From positions 1 through 21,913 of the forward strand of contig CAYJFE010000045.1 in the NCBI GenBank assembly GCA_964369165.1: a stretch of DNA of 21,913 nucleotides, written 5' to 3'. The translations under genes and the position numbers were made by a program. Numbering within the stretch: the first letter of the stretch is position 1; every line of letters begins with the position of its first letter. Source of the stretch: CAYJAZ01 sp964369165. GTDB lineage: Bacteria; Desulfobacterota; Desulfovibrionia; Desulfovibrionales; Desulfovibrionaceae. The notes under the pieces were generated by a model. The model did not search any database. It was not told the origin of the DNA and saw nothing but the letters and a program-made list of their open reading frames with translations. This document shows positions 14,901 to 21,913 of the stretch, piece by piece.

Positions 14901-17900
14901 TACTTAGTTGCACTGCCTTCTGCTAGCTCAGTGCCTTCCACTGCATACACGGTGTCATCCACAATTTCTAAAACAAGTACTTTCTCTTGTCCATCAATAG
15001 TAACGGTAACAGCATATTTTGAGGTTCCGTGCTTCTCTGGAATAGCTAGCTCTAAGCTTGCTAAGTCATCAGCGCCGTCAATATCAAGCTTACCATTCAC
15101 TGTGCTGGATACATCGCCATCTGGTCCTTCAGTAGCTTCAGGAACAACATACGCTTCATAATCTTGATTATATGCATCTTTTTTAATGATAGGATCAGCA
15201 AATTCATCATTTACATCTTTTAAGTTACCAATAACAATAACGTCATCAACTATATTTACTTTGATACTGCCTTCGGCTGACTCACCGTCTTTATCCCAAA
15301 CAGTAACCTTAAACTCGTCTGCACCATTTGCAATATCTTCTTTATATTTATTTTCCTGAAGCCATGTTGGGTCAGAAATATCGTTATCCGTTGATTCACC
15401 TTGTGAGGCATCATGGTCATAGACTTCTGTTTGTGTGTATGTATATTCTACTTCACCAGACGTAGCATTATAAGTGATACCACTGAGGTTACCATATTCG
15501 CCATAGATGACAAGATCTGCTAGCTCTTCTTTAGTATATTTCGTCAAGTCAAAGTCCACTGTTTCACCAGCAGCATTTTTACCGCTAATAGTAAGACTTG
15601 TAAGCTGGTCACCACCGTCTGCTATAAAGCTACCATCGGCTGTGGCTGCACCACTCAAAGGCTGCTTACCACTAGCATCCTTACCAGCAACAGCGGCGTC
15701 GTAGGTGGTATGGGTATTATTATTTTCTTCAGGCACATCAAATGTAAGAGCAGGCTGGTCATTATTATATGCCTCTACAGTCACATTTGTGGTGGTGGTA
15801 TCGCCATCGCCATCGGTGGCTTTGAAGGTAATGCTCACATCTCCTTCAAGTTCCTCAGTTTGCTTCATGCTCCAGTTACCATCTTTATCTACAGTGACAG
15901 TAAAGGCTTCTTTACCGTCTATGCTTACTTTACCGGTAGCAAGATCTACCTCGTAGTCAGTACCAAGCTCTTTACCTTCAATGCTAATGCCCGCAATTAC
16001 AATGGAGGCTACACCGTCAGCGCTGTTGGCAGTAACAGTTCCATCTGTTTCTGCTATAACCTCAGAACCTTCTTCTGATACGGTTTCTGCTGTAAATTTG
16101 CCTGTGCCGTCATCAGTAAAGGCAATGACATCATCCACGATATTTACTTGAATGCCGCCAGGTGCAGTAGTGACATCACCATTATTGTCAGTTACGACAA
16201 TATCAAAGCTTTCACCATGAGCTACATCGTCATTATAATCTGAATTGTTACCATCGCCTGAAGTGTTATCATCGTGCTTTTTGTCATCAGTTAAAACTTT
16301 GTCTTGGGTATAGTCGTAATTGACAGTATATGTTCCATCGTTATTGTTGAGAATTTCAACATTAGTAATATAGCCATATTCGCCTTCTATTTTCGTAGCT
16401 TCGCCATCGGGATTAAGATAACCATCAGGATCAACAGTGAATTCTTCACCGCCAATGCTGAAGCTATACACACCATCTTCAGAAGTGATAGTGAAATTGC
16501 CTTTTACTGTAGCAGTGGCACTTTCAGGTTGTTCACCGCTAGTGTCTGCATTTTCAACCGCTGCGTCGTAGGTTGTTACAACGGAAGCTGGAGGATTATC
16601 GTCACCACCAACACCGATTTCAGGTACGTCGCCTACTGCGATAGTGTGTTTTACGCTATCACCGTCGCCATCAGTTGCAGTAATGTTAACATCTGTACGT
16701 GCGTCGGTGACTTCATAAGAGACTGTCCAGTCATAGTTATTAGTTGTTGTAAATGTCACATCGCCAAGTATAATGGTGAAACCTTCTTCGATATTGCCTT
16801 CAATAATAATATGGTCGTCATTAGGATCAATTTTTACCCAAGTTTCATTCTCCCACTTAACACCAATCTTATCTGTAGAGCCATCGTCTGCTGGTATTTC
16901 AAGCTTTGCACCTTCCATATCAGCACCAAATTCGATATCAATTTCTGCTGAAGCTGTGCCATTTTCAACTATAGCTAAGCTAGCAGCATCAGTATTAGCA
17001 TTGTCATCATGATCAAAGAGGTTTGAGCCAGTAATAATTGGACCATCGTCTTTGATAGTAACGTTTACATCAACATCAAAGAGATTACCATTAGTGTCTT
17101 TAACAGTCACAGTAATAGTAGTGTCAACATTTGCATCGGCATGCAATTTGCTTTCATCATTGTCGGTAGTATCGGCATGTTTTACATTTTCTTTGAGCAC
17201 AACTTTGAGATTACCATCTTCATCTATCCTTACATCGTATAAGGCATGGTCAAAACTATTCTCATCGAAGGATTCAAGGGTATAGCCTTTATCAGGAGTC
17301 CAAGTGTCTTCTTCCGTGTTTCCTGTAGGATTTGTGCCTGTTGCAAGATCACTTTCGTCCACTATCACTTGATAGCCATCTTTAGGAGGCGTAGGAGCTG
17401 CAGCCTCAGTAGGATCAATAGTCAAAGTAGATGTAGTAGTATCGCCGTCTGAATCGCTTATTGTGTAATTGAACTCAAAGTCAGGAGTAGCATCAGTTAT
17501 GCTGTTAGCTTTAGAGTCAAAAGTATAAGAACCGTCAGGATTTACAGTCAATGTGCCATAAGTGTCATGAGTACCAGTTATGATACCAGTTGCAGTATCG
17601 GTGCTGAATTTCCAATCCGTATCCGCAGAAGTTACCTTTGTGACAGCTTTATCGGCATAGCCATCCGCACCTGCTGAATCATTGTTGAGTAAGCCATTTT
17701 CCGCATCAACAGTAAGAGTTGCACCTTCAGCAACAGTACCACTATCTTCGCTTGCTTTAGGGCCATCGTCTTCAATTTTGATATTAATATTGCCTTCAAC
17801 ACTGTCCCCGTCTTTGTCAGTCACAACAACTTTAAAGCCGTCAGTAACATCACCATCTGAGTGGTCACGCGCGCCGTCTTGCTCATAAGTATAGGTCACT

Positions 17901-18631
17901 TCGCCTGTAGCGGGGTCATAACCTGTAATTGTGAGTGAACCTTCATCGCCCACAAAAGGTTTAGTGATAATATCACCATTTTCATCAAAGATTGATTCAC
18001 CATTAATTGTGACATCGGCAGGGCCATTGCCTGGAGTAAAAGTGAAAGAACCTGTATCTGTACGGCCTTTATCTTCATCGTCATATGTCGTGTGATTAGC
18101 ACTTTCTAAGCCTGAATCATTATCAAAAGAAAGAGTGGGTTCAATATCTGGTGGAGAAGTATTCTCGCCATCATTGCCGCCATCACCACCTTGTGAAGCG
18201 CCGCCTTCTAAAAGAGTTGGGTCAACATCATAAGCTGAACCACCGTCTTTACCACCTAAAGCATCGACACCACCGTCAAGCTCTCTACCGCCAGTTGAAT
18301 AAACACCATTAGTGTCTTGAGCAACTTCAGCTGCTGCAGGACCAGCTGCAGGCATAAGGTTAGGGTCCATAGCATTAAAGAAATCTTCACCCGAAACTAA
18401 TTCGCCATCTAAAACAAAATTAGGCATAAATTCAGCATTGTAGACAGCATAGAAATCTTCCAAAACAATGGAAGAACCGTCTGCATCAAAGCTAATGACA
18501 AGATTATCGTCAATTTTCTCGATAATCGCGTCAAAAAGGTCAAAATCAAAAGTATAATCAGTAAGTTGATCGCTAACTGTCAATACAGTTTGCGCACCTA
18601 TAGATGGCTTTAATAAATTTAAAGTCGCCAT
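11990..18631 (-). CDS. Giant LapA-like RTX adhesin B
   Basis: A 2213-residue paralogue of adhesin A with the same plan and the same presumed role in surface attachment. The retention module (1-97, ending P94-A-A-G97) is almost identical to that of A, and so is the first repeat. About ten Ig/cadherin-like repeats follow, with more divergent sequences and no counterpart of the non-repeat region of A. The VWA domain (about 1570-1880) has a complete MIDAS: D1586, S1588, S1590, T1762 and D1794, with a long tyrosine-rich loop before T1762. The motif KNNPTW (W1916), an RTX block at about 1934-1957, a helical insert, a longer RTX block at 2032-2104 and a secretion tail ending FIKL follow. The ribosome site GAGAGGA lies close to the ATG. 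The gene has its own leader and terminator, so it is probably a separate transcript from A and C. Confidence 0.92.
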   Translation of the reverse strand: MATLNLLKPSIGAQTVLTVSDQLTDYTFDFDLFDAIIEKIDDNLVISFDADGSSIVLEDFYAVYNAEFMPNFVLDGELVSGEDFFNAMDPNLMPAAGPAAAEVAQDTNGVYSTGGRELDGGVDALGGKDGGSAYDVDPTLLEGGASQGGDGGNDGENTSPPDIEPTLSFDNDSGLESANHTTYDDEDKGRTDTGSFTFTPGNGPADVTINGESIFDENGDIITKPFVGDEGSLTITGYDPATGEVTYTYEQDGARDHSDGDVTDGFKVVVTDKDGDSVEGNINIKIEDDGPKASEDSGTVAEGATLTVDAENGLLNNDSAGADGYADKAVTKVTSADTDWKFSTDTATGIITGTHDTYGTLTVNPDGSYTFDSKANSITDATPDFEFNYTISDSDGDTTTSTLTIDPTEAAAPTPPKDGYQVIVDESDLATGTNPTGNTEEDTWTPDKGYTLESFDENSFDHALYDVRIDEDGNLKVVLKENVKHADTTDNDESKLHADANVDTTITVTVKDTNGNLFDVDVNVTIKDDGPIITGSNLFDHDDNANTDAASLAIVENGTASAEIDIEFGADMEGAKLEIPADDGSTDKIGVKWENETWVKIDPNDDHIIIEGNIEEGFTIILGDVTFTTTNNYDWTVSYEVTDARTDVNITATDGDGDSVKHTIAVGDVPEIGVGGDDNPPASVVTTYDAAVENADTSGEQPESATATVKGNFTITSEDGVYSFSIGGEEFTVDPDGYLNPDGEATKIEGEYGYITNVEILNNNDGTYTVNYDYTQDKVLTDDKKHDDNTSGDGNNSDYNDDVAHGESFDIVVTDNNGDVTTAPGGIQVNIVDDVIAFTDDGTGKFTAETVSEEGSEVIAETDGTVTANSADGVASIVIAGISIEGKELGTDYEVDLATGKVSIDGKEAFTVTVDKDGNWSMKQTEELEGDVSITFKATDGDGDTTTTNVTVEAYNNDQPALTFDVPEENNNTHTTYDAAVAGKDASGKQPLSGAATADGSFIADGGDQLTSLTISGKNAAGETVDFDLTKYTKEELADLVIYGEYGNLSGITYNATSGEVEYTYTQTEVYDHDASQGESTDNDISDPTWLQENKYKEDIANGADEFKVTVWDKDGESAEGSIKVNIVDDVIVIGNLKDVNDEFADPIIKKDAYNQDYEAYVVPEATEGPDGDVSSTVNGKLDIDGADDLASLELAIPEKHGTSKYAVTVTIDGQEKVLVLEIVDDTVYAVEGTELAEGSATKYDISDPYFTFTLNNDGSWTYTQLKGFTGDVSVAVTGTDSDGDSDTHFVTFQGNEDSFQADLVVNDALNVDESGLPDGTEDTTDLAKDSGTIFIETNDKASEITVNIAGSTITFDASGNQLTGPTSIEHNLENGTLSGFKLVATKDGYNLKYTYTQDTAIEHNPNKGPDDTALGDSFNVSVTTTTGTVSTTVDVTIEDDAPVEQPDYDAALGADNMASAIVEIDFGADNGGGKMLEFGDSKFTFNGTTNKWECTEGTGSVSEDGKTLTSGDGTILSNSGSSDLWNVKYDASTDLSETITYTDSDGDKADVTLNAEPFDGDVVANDGLATHLAPGTDYNIAIVLDTSGSMYDDTHHGVISSQINGASYVTRLDAACDALRDLANTLYEHAQSDLGGQINVHLGQFWGGSSSVNFTLGHDFKDGETLEDQVLELLAAIDAIDHGLQYNPEIVQVWDDSMHTESSTVTKIEVEVVTGYNLVDGKFEPITETQYYVGDKYGDIVYKYPSSTEEGYYDNPFHWGTNFGEGFEDAAEWYNSEGVSGNGFQNEVFFMTDGKTSGNTQIAYDKLIDAIGSEGNVNAYGMGSGADEEELKQWDNTEGPTMTEDGEIGNMLDPNKGEATTTPIKSSIAFTTDGNDVLIGGISIEKLKAALEAEFPGQEFTDAELALFMKNNPTWIFDNVDFDSKIQDPDGLVAGAGDDDLYGQGGNDILIGDGDENTWAKIADGLVDAEKMTEEEAAKYEYDYLTTDQDGNPEKDHTQELLQGMHEKLSSLDADTLKNIVDGLEKANSKDDGDDNLYGGDGHDILLGLGGDDIIYGGEGNDIIFGGSGNDFIYGGEGNDTIFAGSGSDTIYGGAGSDTIYLDSEGEEGLQEVVGYDRTFDDIVSFEASDFTADAKDVIHNFDSGNDLLDLTALTEANYNISTNNQDGNGVVTITDDSGKVQQTITLVGAEFSDDELGENLQNLGENSFIKL
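12320..12830 (-). repeat. RTX calcium-binding nonapeptides of adhesin B
   Basis: A short block at about 12760-12830 (GAGDDDLYGQGGNDILIGD) and a longer block at 12320-12538 with about seven repeats such as GGEGNDIIF are separated by a helical insert of about 75 residues. This is the longest RTX block of the three adhesins. Confidence 0.9.
18341..18352 (-). other. Predicted LapG-type cleavage site of adhesin B
   Basis: These codons encode P94-A-A-G97 in the context MDPNLMPAAGPA, identical to adhesin A. It should allow proteolytic release of the adhesin by a LapG-type enzyme encoded elsewhere. Confidence 0.7.
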
Positions 18632-18684
18632 TAAGTCCTCTCTTTAGGAGTAATTTAAGTTTGTAAAGTATTGTTATAAAGTCT

Positions 18685-18854
18685 AAAAAAAAGTCTCAAA
18701 ACATTTGCGTTAAAAACTAATAAAATAAGCTTTTCCAAATGCGAGACTAACAAGGCTGAGGGGCAATATAAGCTTTCCTTTCCTTTATGAATATGCCCGT
18801 CTAAAAAAATAAGATGCAACACATATCCAATCTATCCGAAATTCAACATCGGTC
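18685..18854 (-). promoter_or_regulatory. Structured leader RNA of adhesin B, with possible attenuator
   Basis: Positions 18854 down to 18781 hold the 74-nt element shared with adhesin A. Its helices are CCGA/TCGG (18849-18852 with 18836-18839) and GGATATG/CATATTC (18822-18828 with 18789-18795, one G-U pair). A later helix GTCTC/GAGAC (18743-18747 with 18693-18697) is extended by CATTTG/CAAATG (18736-18741 with 18702-18707). Eight U residues (18685-18692) follow directly, as in an intrinsic terminator. It lies about 55 nt before the adhesin start, so it could act as an attenuator. Confidence 0.6.
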
Positions 18855-18864
18855 TAGTTATATT

Positions 18865-18893
18865 TAAATATTACAGCTTTTCGCAAAAGTCAA
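18865..18893 (-). promoter_or_regulatory. Candidate sigma-70 promoter of adhesin B
   Basis: On the minus strand TTGACT (18888-18893) and TATTTA (18865-18870) are separated by 17 nt. The predicted start of transcription falls just before the conserved leader element. The region 18894-19016 upstream is AT-rich and shows no gene I would defend. Confidence 0.5.
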
Positions 18894-19016
18894 GTCATTT
18901 AAATGCTGATTTAATAATAATCTTCTATAATCAAAGAACTTTACATGGAAATTTATTTAGTTACAGCGACTTTTCTTATGCCATTTATTTTTGAATATGC
19001 TAGCAGATAAAAGAAT

Positions 19017-19051
19017 CAGCCCCCTTTTTCTTCACTTGAAAAAGGGGGCTG
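19017..19051 (-). terminator. Terminator downstream of adhesin C
   Basis: A perfect 14-bp stem CAGCCCCCTTTTTC/GAAAAAGGGGGCTG (19017-19030 with 19038-19051, 7-nt loop) follows the adhesin C stop codon. The minus strand continues ATTCTTTTAT, a moderate U tract. It is unrelated in sequence to the terminators of A and B. Confidence 0.85.
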
Positions 19052-19106
19052 CATACAATAGCATAATTTTGCTATATCTTAATTATAGGGATTTATCCAG
19101 ATAAAC

Positions 19107-21913
19107 TTAGAGTTTAATAAAGGCATTATGATCTAAGTCTTGGTCAAGTTCAATGCTTTCATCGCCGGCACCAACAAGTGTGATTGTCTGTACTACATCT
19201 CCAACAATGCCATCTTCACCTTTTTCTGAAATAGTGATAGTATCACCCTCTGCACTGATGTTATAATTGTCAGAATTGTATGCAGTCAAGTCAAGAATGT
19301 CACTGCCAGCATCAAAGTCGTGGATAGTATCGCTTGAAACTTCGCCATCAATGATATCAGAAGTGTCAAAGACAACAGTATCAGTCACATCATCATTTCC
19401 AAGATAGATAATATCATTGCCAGCACCACCATAGATAGTGTCAGAGCCTGTGCCACCGAAGATGATATCATCACCTGCGCCACCATAGAGAGTGTCGTCA
19501 CCGCCAAGGCCTAAGATAAAGTCACTACCGTCGCCACCGAAGATAATGTCATTGCCGTCGTCGTCGCTTTCAAAGCCATTTACAATGCCCGCAAGACTAT
19601 CTGTATCAGTACTATTGAGTGCCTCTATCAAGCCTTTTACTAAGTCAGCACTTTCTTCGCTGGTAGCACTTTGAAGATTCTCAGCTGAGTAAGCATCGTT
19701 AGTGTTTATATTAAGCGCATCAGCCAGTGCTTCTATATCGTCAAGTCCGCCATCACCAACAAGAATATCTGTGCCGCCTTGACCATAAATCATATCTTCC
19801 CCAGTTCCGCCAAGAAGGATTGAGGAGTCAGTTGATTCTGTAATATTTTCATATACCCAATCTGGATAGTTTTGAATAAATTCAACAACCATAGCATCAG
19901 TAACATTTTCAGATAATTTAGCTAAGAAGTCCTTATTGGCGCTTAATTCAGCATAGCTAGTAGTCGCATCTAGACCTAAAGATTTGAGTATAGAATTATA
20001 AAGACCTAATTCTTGAGCTATGCCAACTTTCACTAGAGTTGAGTCAAAGCCAGCTACAAGCACATCTTCACCATGGACTGATGCGCCAATGCTTGGTGAA
20101 CCTTCTGACTCTTTTAGACCGCCTGCTTCGGCGTTAAAGATATCTGTAATCGCTTGAGGATCATCTTCTACGAAAGAAGCCTCTTTTACTTCCTCATATT
20201 GTCCAGTTTCTTCATTATAAACCATTTTGCTTGATATACTATTTAAGGTATCTTTTGCTTTCTGTACATCTGTTGCAGAAGTGCTAGGTGAATCTATACC
20301 TATACCAAATGCATTAATTTCAGCACTGCTTGTATCTGTACGATTACCCTCTTCATCAAAAGTCATACCCATAGCTTCTGTAAGTTTATTATAACCTGTG
20401 GTCGTATTTCCATTGTGTGCTAGGCCATCAGAAAGGAAGAATACTTTATTTTCAAATCCTGGTTGCGAAACATCATCAAACCATTCAGCCGCGGCAGTCA
20501 AACCTTTTTCATAGTTCGTTCCCCAGTGGAAGTCACCACTTGTTGGGCCATTAGCCTGCCCTGTAGTTGAACCTGATTCTACTAGCCCTCTTAAGGCATT
20601 TATTTGGTTGATAACGCTTTGCAATGTATCTTCTAAAGGCTGTGAACCGTCAATAATAATATCAAGTCCAGCACCTGCTTGTCCTTTTGTATCAGTTGTA
20701 TACTCCCAGAAAGTCACTACTTGAAGATTGACAATACCACCAGTAACGCTTGAAGCATGATTATAAAGTGTATTTTCTACAAAATTAATTATAGAATCAC
20801 AAGCGTAATCAAGACGGGTGATAGCGTTGCCATTTTCGTCAACGCCTGTAATATCCTTATGAGAATCATGATACATAGAACCAGAAGTATCTAGAACAAT
20901 AGAGATATTATAGTTTGTGCCCGGATCAATTTGCGTTACAGTTTGGCTATCAAGGCCAACAAACATATTTGCAGAAGTGTCACCGCGTTCAGCAGAAATA
21001 TTCAAATTACTTGAATCGCCGTCACTGTCAGTTACTTTAACTTCTACTGTTTTGCTGTCATTTTCTGGTATGCCAGTAATTTTAGCAGTCCATAAATCAC
21101 TTGAGCCAGAATTTGTAAGAACTGTCCCATCAGTAGCTTCAAGGCTTATTCTGCCTGTGTCTGCATCTGTGGAGATTTTGCCACCGTCTTCTGAAGACCA
21201 AGAGCCATCTTCATTGTAAGTAAATGTATCGCCACCAAATTCAAGAGTTTTGCCAGCCCCTTCATCCGCACCAAAGTCAATTTCAAGAAGGGTGGTTGCT
21301 GTGTCAGTAGTGGTTTTTGCTGTAATTGTGTCAATAATGCCGTCTTCGCCTGGTGCGTCGTCTTCTATATTGACATCAAGTTGTGCTGTAGCACTATTAC
21401 CATTAGCATCTTTCACAGTAACCGTAAAGCTTTCTGCATTGAATTTAGTGTCATCATCGTCTGCTACATTTGAATGGTCTTCATAGGCTTTAGTCTGAGT
21501 GTAGGTATATTTGATTTCGCCAGTAGTTGAATCAAATGTGAAGTTTGAAAGTGTGCCATATTCTGTAGTTACAGTGGTTGTAGAGCCCATATCAACGCTG
21601 ATAGTTTTGCCATTTGCATCAACAATTTCAACTCTATCAACTTTAATGCCTTCAACTTTAATACTGCCTGTAGCACTTGCGTCAGAAGCAAGATTATCAG
21701 TGTCGTAGTGATCGCCAAGTGGGGATTCATCAACTGTAACAGAGCTATTAGTAGCAGTGATAGTTACATCTTTAACTTCTACAGTTAAGTTAGCTGTGTC
21801 AGTGTCACCATCAGCATCTTTAATAGTATATTCAAATTCAAATTTGAGCGCTTCACCAGTTTTCATAGAATCAGGGTTTGATTTGAAAGTATAAGAACCA
21901 TCAGTATTAAGAG
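19107..21913 (-). CDS. Giant LapA-like RTX adhesin C (N-terminus outside the window)
   Basis: The open frame runs through the right edge of the window, so the start, any retention module and most repeats are missing; an internal ATG at 21864-21866 is not a real start. The 15 codons before it continue a repeat (LNTDGSYTF, NPDS) seen also in adhesin A. What is visible is the end of one Ig/cadherin-like repeat, two more repeats, a VWA domain with a DTSGSM MIDAS motif (first D at 20889-20891), an HWGT motif near 20520 and LSDG near 20425. The motif IQNYPDW, two RTX blocks and a secretion tail ending FIKL follow. The last repeat and the VWA resemble adhesin A more than B. The presumed role is the same: a calcium-dependent, type I-secreted surface adhesin. 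It is the first gene of the array in transcription order. Confidence 0.9.
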   Translation of the reverse strand, partial: LNTDGSYTFKSNPDSMKTGEALKFEFEYTIKDADGDTDTANLTVEVKDVTITATNSSVTVDESPLGDHYDTDNLASDASATGSIKVEGIKVDRVEIVDANGKTISVDMGSTTTVTTEYGTLSNFTFDSTTGEIKYTYTQTKAYEDHSNVADDDDTKFNAESFTVTVKDANGNSATAQLDVNIEDDAPGEDGIIDTITAKTTTDTATTLLEIDFGADEGAGKTLEFGGDTFTYNEDGSWSSEDGGKISTDADTGRISLEATDGTVLTNSGSSDLWTAKITGIPENDSKTVEVKVTDSDGDSSNLNISAERGDTSANMFVGLDSQTVTQIDPGTNYNISIVLDTSGSMYHDSHKDITGVDENGNAITRLDYACDSIINFVENTLYNHASSVTGGIVNLQVVTFWEYTTDTKGQAGAGLDIIIDGSQPLEDTLQSVINQINALRGLVESGSTTGQANGPTSGDFHWGTNYEKGLTAAAEWFDDVSQPGFENKVFFLSDGLAHNGNTTTGYNKLTEAMGMTFDEEGNRTDTSSAEINAFGIGIDSPSTSATDVQKAKDTLNSISSKMVYNEETGQYEEVKEASFVEDDPQAITDIFNAEAGGLKESEGSPSIGASVHGEDVLVAGFDSTLVKVGIAQELGLYNSILKSLGLDATTSYAELSANKDFLAKLSENVTDAMVVEFIQNYPDWVYENITESTDSSILLGGTGEDMIYGQGGTDILVGDGGLDDIEALADALNINTNDAYSAENLQSATSEESADLVKGLIEALNSTDTDSLAGIVNGFESDDDGNDIIFGGDGSDFILGLGGDDTLYGGAGDDIIFGGTGSDTIYGGAGNDIIYLGNDDVTDTVVFDTSDIIDGEVSSDTIHDFDAGSDILDLTAYNSDNYNISAEGDTITISEKGEDGIVGDVVQTITLVGAGDESIELDQDLDHNAFIKL
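19400..19815 (-). repeat. RTX calcium-binding nonapeptides of adhesin C
   Basis: A short block at about 19747-19815 (GGTGEDMIYGQGGTDILVG) and a longer block at about 19400-19565 (for example GGDDTLYGGAGDD) flank a helical insert of about 60 residues. The arrangement is the same as in adhesins A and B. Boundaries are approximate. Confidence 0.88.

Noticed and set aside
18945..19010. A 21-codon plus-strand open frame (MEIYLV...) in the gap between adhesins B and C, with TATAAT upstream and a hairpin downstream
   Set aside because: No convincing ribosome site or -35 box, very short, and the hairpin is better explained as the terminator of adhesin C.

Overview
The window looks like part of the chromosome of a Gram-negative, probably anaerobic bacterium with a low-to-moderate GC content (about 40% by eye). 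Three very large secreted proteins carry type I secretion signals and a LapA-type outer-membrane retention module, so the cell must have an outer membrane. The adhesin layout (retention module, repeats, VWA, RTX), a GH13_8-type branching enzyme and a thioredoxin/CcdA/thioredoxin set together suggest a Desulfovibrio-like member of the Desulfobacterota. That placement is an inference from remembered gene families and no marker gene here proves it.

Left part (1-4450): a glycogen branching enzyme on the minus strand (86-2512) diverges from a three-gene plus-strand redox operon (2716-4328). The operon encodes a membrane-anchored thioredoxin-like protein, a CcdA-type membrane electron carrier and a small cytoplasmic thioredoxin-like protein. 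Together they could carry reducing power from the cytoplasm across the membrane to periplasmic or surface substrates. A 22-bp dyad lies in the operon leader. A bidirectional terminator (4376-4420) separates the operon from the convergent adhesin genes.

Right part (4451-21913): a tandem array of three paralogous giant adhesin genes, all on the minus strand and therefore transcribed right to left: C (19107 to beyond the window edge, start missing), B (11990-18631, 2213 aa) and A (4451-11566, 2371 aa). A and B share almost identical N-terminal retention modules of about 97 residues ending in a PAAG sequence, the kind of site cut by LapG proteases. Each then has about ten bacterial Ig/cadherin-like (VCBS/T1SS-143 type) repeats. 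All three have a VWA domain with a complete DxSxS motif, helical inserts, two blocks of RTX nonapeptides and a type I secretion tail ending in FIKL. The transporter and the LapD/LapG control proteins are not in the window.

The gaps in front of A (423 nt) and B (475 nt) hold the most interesting non-coding signal. Each has a promoter-like TTGACT box followed by a 74-nt leader element that is 63/74 identical between the two loci. The element keeps two hairpins, one with a compensatory base-pair change. Further downstream is a third shared helix with two compensatory base pairs, and in B it is followed by eight U residues. This looks like a cis-acting structured RNA or attenuator controlling adhesin expression. 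I do not recognise it as a known riboswitch class.
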